A stretch of DNA of 64,000 nucleotides. Source: Kitasatospora kifunensis. GTDB taxonomy: Bacteria; Actinomycetota; Actinomycetes; Streptomycetales; Streptomycetaceae. Shown in pieces: positions 16,270 through 24,800 of the stretch (position 1 is its first letter; each line of letters begins with the position of its first letter). Below the pieces are notes generated by a model, which was given only the letters and a program-made list of their open reading frames with translations, did no database searches and was not told where the DNA came from. The translations under genes were made by a program, and so were the position numbers. Location: contig NZ_JACHJV010000001.1 of the NCBI RefSeq assembly GCF_014203855.1, forward strand, positions 6,634,001 through 6,698,000, in the 5' to 3' direction.

Positions 16270-16463
16270 TCGGGCCTCTCGCGCCGCGGGCCGCTGCCCG
16301 TCCTCCCGCTCGATCTGTCGCCTCCCGCTGAGCACTCACGGGACCTTCGACAGTCTCCGATCGAGCAAGACCACCCTGCGTCACATCCTCCGCCCCCGGC
16401 GATGGCATCCACACGCCCGCGCCCGGCTGTGCGACCACCGACCCCGACCATCGGAAAGCAGCT

Positions 16464-17486
16464 GTGATCACCACCAAGGGCCTCACCAAGGTCTACACCT
16501 CACGCGGCCGAGAGGTCAGCGCCCTGCGCGGCGTCGACCTGCACGTGCGCGAAGGCGAGGTGTACGGCGTCGTCGGCACCTCCGGCGCGGGCAAGAGCAC
16601 GCTGATCCGCTGCGTCAACATGTTGGAGCGCCCCAGCGCCGGCACGGTCACCGTGGACGGGGTCGAGCTGACCGCGCTGCGCGGCAGCGAGCATCGCGCC
16701 GGTCGCGAGCTGCGTGCCGCCCGCAGCCGGATCGGCATGGTCTTCCAGCACTTCAACCTGCTCTCCTCGCGCACCGTGCAGGAGAACGTCGAGCTGCCGC
16801 TGGAGCTCACCGGACTGGACCGCACCGCCCGCCGCCGCAAGGCCGCCGAGCTGCTGGACCTGGTCGGCCTCGGCGACAAGGCGCGCAACTACCCGAGCCA
16901 GCTCTCCGGCGGTCAGAAGCAGCGCGTCGGCATCGCCCGCGCGCTGGCCGGTGACCCGAAGGTGCTGCTCTCCGACGAGGCGACCTCCGCGCTCGACCCG
17001 GAGACCACCCGGTCCATCCTCAAGCTGCTGCGCGACCTCAACCAGCAGCTCGGCCTGACCGTGCTGCTGATCACCCACGAGATGGACGTCATCAAGTCGG
17101 TCTGCGACTCGGCCGCGCTGATGCGCGACGGGCAGATCGCCGAGGCCGGCACGCTCACCGACCTGCTCGCCACCGACGGCTCCGAACTGGCCCGCGAGCT
17201 CTTCCCGCTCAGCGAGTTCGGCACCGGGCGCCCGGGCGGCACCGTCCTGGAGATCACCTTCCAGGGCGACGCCTCCAGCCAGCCCTTCGTCTCCCAGCTC
17301 GCCCGGACCTACCAGATCGACATCAACATCCTGGGCGCCGCGGTGGAGACCATCGCGGGCCGCCTGGTCGGCCGGATGCGGGTCGAACTGCCGGGCAGCC
17401 ACCAGGACAACGTGGTGCCGATCGGCTTCCTGCGCGAGCAGGGCCTGCAGGTGGACATCATCAGCGCGAACGGAGTTCTGGCATGA
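16464..17486 (+). CDS. metN: Methionine ABC importer, ATP-binding subunit
   Basis: A 340-residue MetN. The ABC domain (about residues 1-245) shows Walker A GTSGAGKST, the Q-loop VFQHFNLL, the signature LSGGQKQRV, and a Walker B-like LLSDEATSALDPET. The C-terminal NIL domain (about 265-340) is the methionine-sensing domain that shuts down transport when internal methionine is high. The GTG at 16464 has GGAAAG upstream. The stop overlaps the metI ATG (ATGA). The long upstream region with the Cys-rich leader peptide suggests attenuation control. A stretch of upstream coding-like sequence in another frame is not conserved. Confidence 0.96.
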   Translation: MITTKGLTKVYTSRGREVSALRGVDLHVREGEVYGVVGTSGAGKSTLIRCVNMLERPSAGTVTVDGVELTALRGSEHRAGRELRAARSRIGMVFQHFNLLSSRTVQENVELPLELTGLDRTARRRKAAELLDLVGLGDKARNYPSQLSGGQKQRVGIARALAGDPKVLLSDEATSALDPETTRSILKLLRDLNQQLGLTVLLITHEMDVIKSVCDSAALMRDGQIAEAGTLTDLLATDGSELARELFPLSEFGTGRPGGTVLEITFQGDASSQPFVSQLARTYQIDINILGAAVETIAGRLVGRMRVELPGSHQDNVVPIGFLREQGLQVDIISANGVLA

Positions 17487-18184
17487 ACTGGGACGACATG
17501 CAGCCCCTGCTGCACGACGCGACCATCGAGACCTTCCAGATGGTCGGCATCGCCACCCTGGTCACGCTGCTGCTCGGCCTGCCGCTGGGCGTGCTGCTGG
17601 TGCTCACCGACAAGGGCGGGCTGCTGCGCAACGTCGCGGTGAACAAGGTGGTCGGCGCGATCGTCAACGTCGGCCGCTCGCTGCCCTTCGTGATCCTGCT
17701 GGTCGCGCTGATCCCCTTCACCCGCTGGGTGGTCGGCACCTCGATCGGCTGGCAGGCGGCCACCGTGCCGCTGGCCGTCGGCGCCATCCCCTTCTACGCG
17801 CGACTGGTGGAGAGCGCGGTGCGCGGCGTGGACGGCGGACTCGTCGAAGCCGTCCAGGCGATGGGCGGCGGCACCTGGGCCGTGGTCCGCAAGGCCCTGC
17901 TGCCCGAGGCGCTGCCCGCCCTGATCTCCGGGCTGACCACCACCGTGATCGCGCTGGTCGGCTACTCGGCGATGGCCGGCACGGTCGGCGGCGGTGGCCT
18001 GGGCAACCTGGCGATCACCTACGGCTACATGCGCTTCGAGACCAACTTCATGATCGTCATCGTGATCGAGCTGGTGATCCTGGTCACCCTGGTCCAGCTG
18101 CTCGGCGACTTCGCCGGGCGACGGTTCGCCCGTCGCGGCACCTCGGCCGGCCTGCTGGCCCGGCTGCGCCGCACGGCCGCCTGA
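17483..18184 (+). CDS. metI: Methionine ABC importer, permease subunit
   Basis: A 233-residue membrane permease with about five transmembrane helices (first about residues 17-40, last about 190-215). The cytoplasmic coupling EAA-like loop reads EAVQAMGGGTWAVVRKALLPEALP. Its length (~220-235) is normal for MetI. It overlaps metN by 4 bp and is followed after 95 bp by metQ. It forms the channel of the D-/L-methionine importer with MetN as motor and MetQ as the lipoprotein receptor. Confidence 0.95.
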   Translation: MNWDDMQPLLHDATIETFQMVGIATLVTLLLGLPLGVLLVLTDKGGLLRNVAVNKVVGAIVNVGRSLPFVILLVALIPFTRWVVGTSIGWQAATVPLAVGAIPFYARLVESAVRGVDGGLVEAVQAMGGGTWAVVRKALLPEALPALISGLTTTVIALVGYSAMAGTVGGGGLGNLAITYGYMRFETNFMIVIVIELVILVTLVQLLGDFAGRRFARRGTSAGLLARLRRTAA

Positions 18185-18279
18185 ACCGCCGACCGCGCCG
18201 CCACCTCGCAACAGAAGACTTCCGCCCCCGGACCCCCGGGTGCGCGGCCCACTGGTAACAACGGAGAAAGGCACTTTTC

Positions 18280-19107
18280 GTGCGTACCGTCCTGAAGTAC
18301 ACCGCAGTCCTCGCCACCACCGGCCTCGCGCTCTCCGTGGCGGCCTGCTCGTCCGGCTCGTCCAGCTCCTCGAACAACGCCGACAAGCCGCTCGTCGTGG
18401 TCGCCAGCCCCACCCCGCACGCCCAGATCCTGGACTACATCCGGGACAACCTGGCAGCCAAGGCGGGCCTGAAGCTGACGGTCAAGGAGGTCTCGGACTA
18501 CACCCTGCAGAACCCCGCCGTGCAGGACGGCTCCGCCGACGCCAACTTCTTCCAGCACGTCCCCTACCTGACCGACTTCAACAAGACCCACGGCACCGAC
18601 ATCGTGGCCGTGGAGAACGTCCACCTGGAGCCGCTGGGCGTCTACTCGAAGAAGGTCAAGAAGGTCTCCGACCTGGCCGACGGCGCCTCGGTGGCCGTCC
18701 CCAACGACGCCACCAACGAGGGCCGCGCGCTCAAGCTGCTGGCCGACAACCAGGTGATCACCCTCAAGGACGGCGTCGGCACCGGCGCCACCATCCACGA
18801 CGTCACCGGCAACCCGAAGCACCTCAAGTTCAAGGAGCTGGACGCCGCCCAGCTGCCGCGCGCGCTGGACGACGTGGACGCCTCGGTGATCAACGGCAAC
18901 AACGCGCTGGGCGCGGGCCTCAAGCCCGCCACCGACGCGATCCTGCTGGAGAAGGCCCAGGGCAACCCCTACGCCAACGTGCTCGCGGTCAAGAAGGGCC
19001 ACGAGAACGACCCGCGGGTGCAGAAGCTGGCCCAGCTGCTGCACTCCGACGAGGTGAAGAAGTACATCGACGACACCTTCCAGGGCTCGGTCATCCCCGC
19101 CTTCTAA
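18280..19107 (+). CDS. metQ: Methionine-binding lipoprotein
   Basis: A 275-residue substrate-binding lipoprotein (NlpA/MetQ family). The N-terminus has a signal peptide MRTVLKYTAVLATTGLALS with lipobox VAAC, giving lipidated Cys about residue 23, then a Ser-rich linker. The mature domain starts KPLVVVASPTPHAQILDYI and includes the typical NFFQHVPYL and VPNDATNEGRALKLL segments. The GTG at 18280 has GGAGAAAGG upstream. It is the last gene of metNIQ and is followed by a strong terminator. Membrane-anchored outside the cell; binds methionine. Confidence 0.95.
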   Translation: MRTVLKYTAVLATTGLALSVAACSSGSSSSSNNADKPLVVVASPTPHAQILDYIRDNLAAKAGLKLTVKEVSDYTLQNPAVQDGSADANFFQHVPYLTDFNKTHGTDIVAVENVHLEPLGVYSKKVKKVSDLADGASVAVPNDATNEGRALKLLADNQVITLKDGVGTGATIHDVTGNPKHLKFKELDAAQLPRALDDVDASVINGNNALGAGLKPATDAILLEKAQGNPYANVLAVKKGHENDPRVQKLAQLLHSDEVKKYIDDTFQGSVIPAF

Positions 19108-19125
19108 GAGAGTCGCCCACCTGAA

Positions 19126-19158
19126 CCGGGCCCCGCCGCAGCACGCGGCGGGGCCCGG
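19126..19158 (+). terminator. Terminator of metNIQ
   Basis: A perfect 14-bp stem (CCGGGCCCCGCCGC paired with 19145-19158) with a 5-base loop, 18 bp after the metQ stop. Confidence 0.85.
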
Positions 19159-19263
19159 CGCGCGTGTGCCCGGACGTCCGGACCTGACGCTCCGTCGACC
19201 CGCGGCGGCACCCGGCGCGCGCGGGGCGTACGGTGGGTCCACCACCCGGCGAGGAGAGACGGT

Positions 19264-19890
19264 ATGCCAGCGAGTTTCCCCGAGACCGCGATCAGCACCG
19301 AACGGTTGCTGCTGCGCCCTCTGGAGGAGGGCGACGTGCCCGAGCTGGTCGCCATGATGGCCGACGACCTGGTGCTCAGCTGGACCGACGTCCCCCAGCC
19401 CTACACGAGCGAGCACGCCCTGCACTGGGTGCGCCGGCAGGTTCCCGCGCTGCGCGCCGAGGGGCGTGGGATCGCCTTCGCCATCACCGAGCACCTGACC
19501 CAGCGTCTGGTGGGCACCGTCGAACTGCGCAGCACCGACTGGCGGCTGCTGAGCACCGAGGCCGCCTACGTCACCGCGTCCTGGGCCCGCGGCGAGGGCT
19601 ATGCGGTCGAGTCGCTGCTCGGGGTGGCCCAGTGGCTCTTCGAGGACCGCGGCTTCCACCGCCTCGAACTGCGCACGGCGGCCGGCAACACCGCCGCTCA
19701 GCAGGTGGCCCAGAAGATCGGCTGCATCAGCGAGGGCGTGCTGCGCAGCGCCTGGATAGTGCGGACCGGCGAGGTCGGCTCGGCGGGGGAGGAGAGCCGC
19801 AGCGACCTGATCGTCTGGAGCCTGCTGCCGGAGGACCTCGAACCGCTGGAGTCGGCCTACTCCCCGTTCGCCGGTCTCCACCAGAACTAA
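19264..19890 (+). CDS. RimJ/RimL-type GNAT acetyltransferase
   Basis: A 208-residue acetyltransferase of the group that acetylates protein N-termini or aminoglycosides. The N-terminal TERLLLRPLEEGDVPEL is the standard RimJ/L opening. The acetyl-CoA region lies around SWARGEGYAVESLLGVAQWLFEDRGFHRLELRTAAGNTAA (about residues 99-140), with the conserved late Asn. The ATG has GAGGAGAGACGGT just upstream. It is monocistronic between the met terminator and cobL. The 200-bp gap after it shows no gene and no cobalamin-riboswitch motif. Confidence 0.88.
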   Translation: MPASFPETAISTERLLLRPLEEGDVPELVAMMADDLVLSWTDVPQPYTSEHALHWVRRQVPALRAEGRGIAFAITEHLTQRLVGTVELRSTDWRLLSTEAAYVTASWARGEGYAVESLLGVAQWLFEDRGFHRLELRTAAGNTAAQQVAQKIGCISEGVLRSAWIVRTGEVGSAGEESRSDLIVWSLLPEDLEPLESAYSPFAGLHQN

Positions 19891-20090
19891 GAGGGTCCGC
19901 CAGTACAGCGCCGAGCCGCGCGGCCGCCGCACCCACCTCACCAGGTAGCCTCCTCTGCGGGACGGATGGCCTCAGCGGCGGGGGTGAGTACACCTCGCGC
20001 CCGCGGCCCCGGACCAACCCAGGGCCAGCTGTGCGCACCGCCGCGCGCCGTGGCCAGTCGTGAGGCGGGAATCGAGGGAGAACAGCCGCG

Positions 20091-21311
20091 ATGGCTGACC
20101 GGATCACGGTCATCGGGTGGGACGGCACGCCGCTGACCGAGGCGGCCGCTGCCGCGCTCGCCGCGGCCACCCTGGTGGCAGGGGCGCCCTACCAGCTCAA
20201 CGCGTTGCCGGTGCCGGCCGCTGCCGAGCGGATCGCGCTCGGCAGCGTCGAACTGGCGGCCCGTCGGATCGCCGAGCACCGCGGGGCGGTGGTGGTGGTC
20301 GCCGAGGGCGACCCCGGCTTCTTCGGCGTGGTGCGCACCTTGCGGCGGCCCGAGTACGGCCTGGAGCTGGAGGTGCTGCCGGCCGTCTCCTCGGTCGCCG
20401 CCGCCTTCGCCCGGGCCGGCATGCCCTGGGAGGACGCCCAGGTGGTCAGCACACATGGCGGGCGGCTGCGCAGAGCGGCCAACGTCTGCCGCGCCAACTC
20501 CAAGGTCGCCGTGCTGACCAGCCCCGACGCCGGGCCCAGCGAGCTGGCCCTGATGCTCCGTGGGGTGCACCGCACCTTCGTGGTCTGCGAGGGGCTCGGC
20601 ACCGAGGAGGAGGACGTCACCGTGCTCACCTCCGACCGGGTGCCGGACCACGACTGGCGCGAGCCCAACGTGGTGCTGGTGATCGGCGGCAACGCGCAGA
20701 CCCAGGCGGTGGACGCGCCCTCCGGCTGGTTGGCCGGACGCCCGGTCGGCTATCCGGCCGCCGAGCGCGGCTGGGCACTGCCGGGCGACGCGTACGACGG
20801 CGAGAGCGCGCAGACCCTCTCTCCGCAGGCGCGCGCGGTGGTACTGGCCCGGCTCGGCCCGGGACCGGGCGACCTGGTGTGGAGCGTGGGCGCCGGCAGC
20901 GGAGCGCTCGCCGTGGAGACGGCGCGCTTCGGCGCGGCCGTCGTCGCGGTGGAGGCGGACGCGGCCACCTGCGCGCGGATCGCGGTCAACGCGCGCCGGT
21001 ACGGGGTGGAGGTGGAGACGGCCGCCGGCCAGGCGCCCGAGGTGCTCGGTGAGCTGCCCGAGCCGGACGCGGTGGTGGTGGAGCGCGGCGGCGCCGACGT
21101 GGTCGCCGCGGTGCTGACCCGCCGTCCGGGGCGGCTGGTGGCGCTGGCCCGCACGCTCGGTGAGGCGGAGGCGATCCGTGGCGTCGTCGCGGCCGCCGGC
21201 TACCAGGTCGAAGGCGCGGTCCTGCAGTCCGCGCCGCTCATCGCCGACGGTGGCCTGACCATCGGTGCGGGAGAGAGCAGCCTGGTCCTGTGGGCCGAGC
21301 CCACCGCCTGA
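20091..21311 (+). CDS. cobL: Precorrin-6Y C5,15-methyltransferase (decarboxylating)
   Basis: A 406-residue CbiE-CbiT fusion. The N-terminal half (about 1-200) is a tetrapyrrole methylase: EGDPGFFGVVRTL and the later THGGRLRRA match CbiE. The C-terminal half (about 215-400) is a Rossmann methyltransferase of CbiT type: PGDLVWSVGAGSGALAVETAR is the SAM loop, VVAVEADAATCARI the acidic strand. The enzyme adds two methyl groups (C5 and C15) and removes a carboxyl from ring C in corrin synthesis. The ATG follows GAGGGAGAA. It lies on the same strand as bluB-cobT and cobA, but 561 bp separate it from the former. Confidence 0.94.
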   Translation: MADRITVIGWDGTPLTEAAAAALAAATLVAGAPYQLNALPVPAAAERIALGSVELAARRIAEHRGAVVVVAEGDPGFFGVVRTLRRPEYGLELEVLPAVSSVAAAFARAGMPWEDAQVVSTHGGRLRRAANVCRANSKVAVLTSPDAGPSELALMLRGVHRTFVVCEGLGTEEEDVTVLTSDRVPDHDWREPNVVLVIGGNAQTQAVDAPSGWLAGRPVGYPAAERGWALPGDAYDGESAQTLSPQARAVVLARLGPGPGDLVWSVGAGSGALAVETARFGAAVVAVEADAATCARIAVNARRYGVEVETAAGQAPEVLGELPEPDAVVVERGGADVVAAVLTRRPGRLVALARTLGEAEAIRGVVAAAGYQVEGAVLQSAPLIADGGLTIGAGESSLVLWAEPTA

Positions 21312-21324
21312 CCGCACCGCGCTG

Positions 21325-21351
21325 ACCCACCATGTGCCGGTCGGTCTCAGC
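21325..21351. repeat. 27-bp repeat, solitary copy of the 29.3-kb element end
   Basis: These 27 bases, 13 bp after the cobL stop, are identical to 29461-29487, and the core 22 bp also occur in inverse orientation at 29272-29293. Only one end is found here. The core reads CCACCATGTGCCGGTCGGTC. It may be a remnant or a solo terminus of the same element, or a shared binding site. Confidence 0.65.
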
Positions 21352-21872
21352 ACCGCGCACTCGCCCACAGGTCTCGAAGCCCTGGGAACCGTGTCCCACC
21401 TGCTGGGAAGTCGGTTCCTGACGAACTGACAATCGAGGACGAATCGGACACCGTACCGCTGAGCGGTCAGTGGGGGCCGGTAGTCTGACGATCCGACCGC
21501 CGCACGTGACCTTCGTACGGCGGTCGGCACCGACGTGGTGCAACCCACACCTGGATCGGTGTGTGGGCATTCGACTGACGCCAGCCCTACCGGGAGAATG
21601 TCCCGGGGCCCGGGCCGGTCGTGCCGGTTGCCCCGGGCTGTCGTTAGTTCAGGTGACGGTGCACGGTGGCCGGCTACCCCGATCGGGGCCGGCCAACGAC
21701 ACCGGACGCCGGGACCGCCGGGCGGCCCACGGCTGCCGCGCACCGCGCGCGACGGTCGGCGGCTTGGACTGTGGGGTGGGCCGGCACGCGGCTTGGACCC
21801 GAAGCGGGCGGTGCGCCTTGGTCGGCGACCGGGCCGCCAAGGACGCGGAAGCGGCCTGGAAGGAGTGTTGAC
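21352..21872 (+). other. Long structured leader upstream of bluB-cobT
   Basis: No gene is supported in this gap. Three hairpins occur in series: CCGACCGCCG paired with 21518-21527 (21493-21527), CCCACAC paired with GTGTGGG (21544-21567), and CCCGGGGC paired with GCCCCGGG (21602-21637). The frame of the following gene stays open upstream, but that stretch does not look like a protein N-terminus. The B12-box and GCCACTG-type motifs of cobalamin riboswitches were not found. Confidence 0.45.
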
Positions 21873-24800
21873 ATGACCGACGGCGGTCAGGTCCCCAATG
21901 AGGGACGGCCGGAGCACCTGCTCCCCGGGACCGGGACTGATCCGGCACAGGGAGGTGGCGGGTGGGGCACCGACCTCGTCGGCCAGGCCGTACCGGCAGC
22001 AGTGCCGGGGACGGGCTACACCTTCATCGACGAGCCGGACCGGGTGGACCAGCTCGATGACGAGGACGACGTCCTGCTGATGCCGGGGCCGCAGGGCTCC
22101 TGGAGCGACGCGTCCACCTCACCGGTGGTCCCGCTCGGCGAGGCGCTCGCACCGCAGGGCGGACTGCCCGGCGGTGGGTACCCGGGGCACGCGGTGTACA
22201 CGGCGGACGGGGTGGCCTTCCCGTCGGCGACCATCCCGGTGCCCACGCCCATCGCGCCGGCCGGCGCCGCGTCCGCGCTGGCCGCTCCGGTGACTTCTGC
22301 TCCGGTGGCTCCTTCCCCGGTAGTCCCTTCTCCGGCGGCCCCGATGGCACCGGCGGCCCCGATGACTCAGGTGGCCCCGGCGCCGATGGCTCCCGAGCCG
22401 GTGATCCCGGCCGCCGCGGCACCGCAGTCGGTCGATGCGCCCGAGGCCACCGCGCCCGGGCTCGTCTCCGTCGCCCCGGTCTTCCTGGAGCCGATCGCGC
22501 CGCAGCAGCAGCCTGACGCCGGGTCGGTCGCCGTGGCGGAGTCCGGTCCTGGCGCCCACGCCGCCTTGGTGGCCGAGCAGGCGCCGGGCGGCATGCCGGT
22601 CGAGCCGTCCTGGCCGCCGGTGGACCCGCCGGGGCTGCTCGCCGCCGAGGCCGCCGGGCCGACGGTTGTCGAGACCGCACCGGACGTGCAGACTCCGACG
22701 GTCGTCCTCACCACATCCGCTGTGCCGATCACCGTGCCGCAGTCGGCGGCACCGCAAGGGGCGCCCGCGCGCCGTCCGCTGCACGCGGGACCGCCGATCC
22801 CGGACCCCTCGCTGATGACCGGTCAGGTACCGGTCCGTTCACTGGCCGACCGCGGTCCCTCCGTGCCGGGCGGCACGCCGCCGCACGGCATCCCCGTCCC
22901 CGCGCCGCTGGCACCGGCGGCCACGGCCGCCCCGGTGCCGGTCGAGCCGCAGGCCGACGCGGTGGTGATCCCGGCTCAGTCCACCCCGAGCGAGGTGCCG
23001 CCGGCGCCCGCCGCCCCTGTCGCGCCGGCCGAGGCGCCCGAGGTGGCTGCGGTGGCCGAGGTCACGGCCGCCACGCCGACCGAGTCTCCCGCCGCCCCTG
23101 ACAACGTTGTCACCGTCGCCGAGCCCGTTGCCGATACCGCTGTCGCCGTCACGGTCGAGTCGGTTACCGAGCCCGCTGCCGAGTCGGTGACCGCGACCCC
23201 CGAGACCGCAGCGCCGCAGGCCGTCGTACCGGCCGAGGCCGCAGCCGAGGCCGCGACGTTGGAGACCGTCGCCGAGTCCGCGACGCCGGACACTGCCGCC
23301 GACACTGCGACGCCGGACCCCGCTCCCCAGACGCCGGTTGCCGACGCGGGCGAGCTGCCCGAGGCGCCTGCTGACGGAGTGTCAGTGGAATCCACCCCGG
23401 ATGCCGTCCCGGCCCCGGACACCACCCAGGCTGAGGAGCCGACCCTGACTTCGACGCCCGCTCAGGTCCCGTCCGCGACCCCGGTCGAGGCTGCTCCCGT
23501 GACTCCGGCGCCGGTCGCCGAGCCCGTGGCGGAGCCCGCCGCCGAGTCGGTGACCTCGCAGGCCGCTGAGCCCGCCGTCGCCGCCGCCCCCGAGGCGCCG
23601 TCCGAGGCTGCCGCCGAGGCCGTCCCGGTCCAGGCCGTTCCCGCACAGGTCGCCCCGCCTCGGCGAATCGCCGCTTTCCTGGCCGCGCCGGCGCCGCTCG
23701 GCCTCATCGTGGAGCCGGTCGCCGCCACGCAGCCGCAGGCCGAGGCCACTGCGGTGCAGGACGCGCCGGCCGAGCCCTCCCAGGACGCGCCGGCCGCCAC
23801 CCCGGCCGCCGACCCGGCTCCCGGGATAGCGCCCGCCACCGAGTCCGCTGCCGAGCCGACCACTGAGCCCGTCGCCGAGCCCACTACCGAGCCCACCGTC
23901 GAGCCGTCGGCCGAGTCGACTCCGCAGCCCGCCGCCGAGGCCACCCCTGAGGCGATCACCCCTGAGGCGGCCGCCGCGGAGCCCACCGCCCCCGAGGCTC
24001 CGCAAACCGCCGAAGCTGTCGAAGCCGCCGAGCCCGCGGAGCCCGCCGCGTCCCCCATCGCCGACGCCGCGCCCGTCGAGGCGTCCCCCGAGGCCTCCCC
24101 GGCCCCCGAGACGACGCCCGAAGCGCCCGAAGCGCCGGAAGCCGCCGAGGCCCCGGAGCCCGTCGAGCCTGTCGAGCCCGCCGCCCCCCGCCCCCCGGCG
24201 GCCCCCGGTTACGACGACCCCATGCGCGAGGCCGTCCACCAGGTGATGCGCGAGCGTCGCGACATCCGCAACGGCTTCCGTCCCGACCCCGTCCCGCACG
24301 AGGTACTGCTGCGCGTCCTGGAGGCCGCCCACACCGCCCCCAGCGTCGGCTACTCGCAGCCCTGGGACTTCGTGGTGATCCGCTCCTCCGAGACCCGGCA
24401 GCGGATGCACGAGCTGGCCGTCCGTCAGCGCGAGGCGTACGCGGACTCGCTGCCCAAGGGCCGGGCCAAGCAGTTCAAGGAAATCAAGATCGAGGCCATC
24501 CTCGAGACCCCGGTGAACATCGTGGTCACCGCCGACCGCACCCGCGGTGGCCGGCACACTCTGGGCCGTCACACCCAGCCGCAGATGGCCCCTTACTCGG
24601 CCGCGCTGGCCGTGGAGAACCTCTGGTTGGCCGCCCGCGCCGAGGGACTGGGCGTCGGCTGGGTGAGCTTCTTCGACGAGGAGGAGATGGTCCGCGAGCT
24701 CGGCCTGCCCGAGCACCTGGAGGTCGTCGCCTACCTCTGCGTCGGCTACGTGGACGCCTTCCCGGACGAGCCCGAGCTGCAGCAGCAGGGCTGGGCCAAG

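Noticed and set aside
16095..16463. SAM riboswitch upstream of metN
   Set aside because: No SAM-I or SAM-IV conserved core was visible; the Cys-rich frame is the better explanation for the long leader.
16232..16954. A 240-codon frame overlapping the start of metN
   Set aside because: Its second half is an out-of-frame shadow of metN, and the first half lacks a ribosome site and conserved content.
19891..21872. Cobalamin riboswitch upstream of cobL or bluB-cobT
   Set aside because: The GCCACTG and AGCCAG-type conserved blocks and the GGGAA/GGTG elements were looked for and not found.
21666..21872. Upstream in-frame extension of bluB-cobT
   Set aside because: The stretch has no start with a ribosome site, while the ATG at 21873 has AAGGAG 8 bases away.
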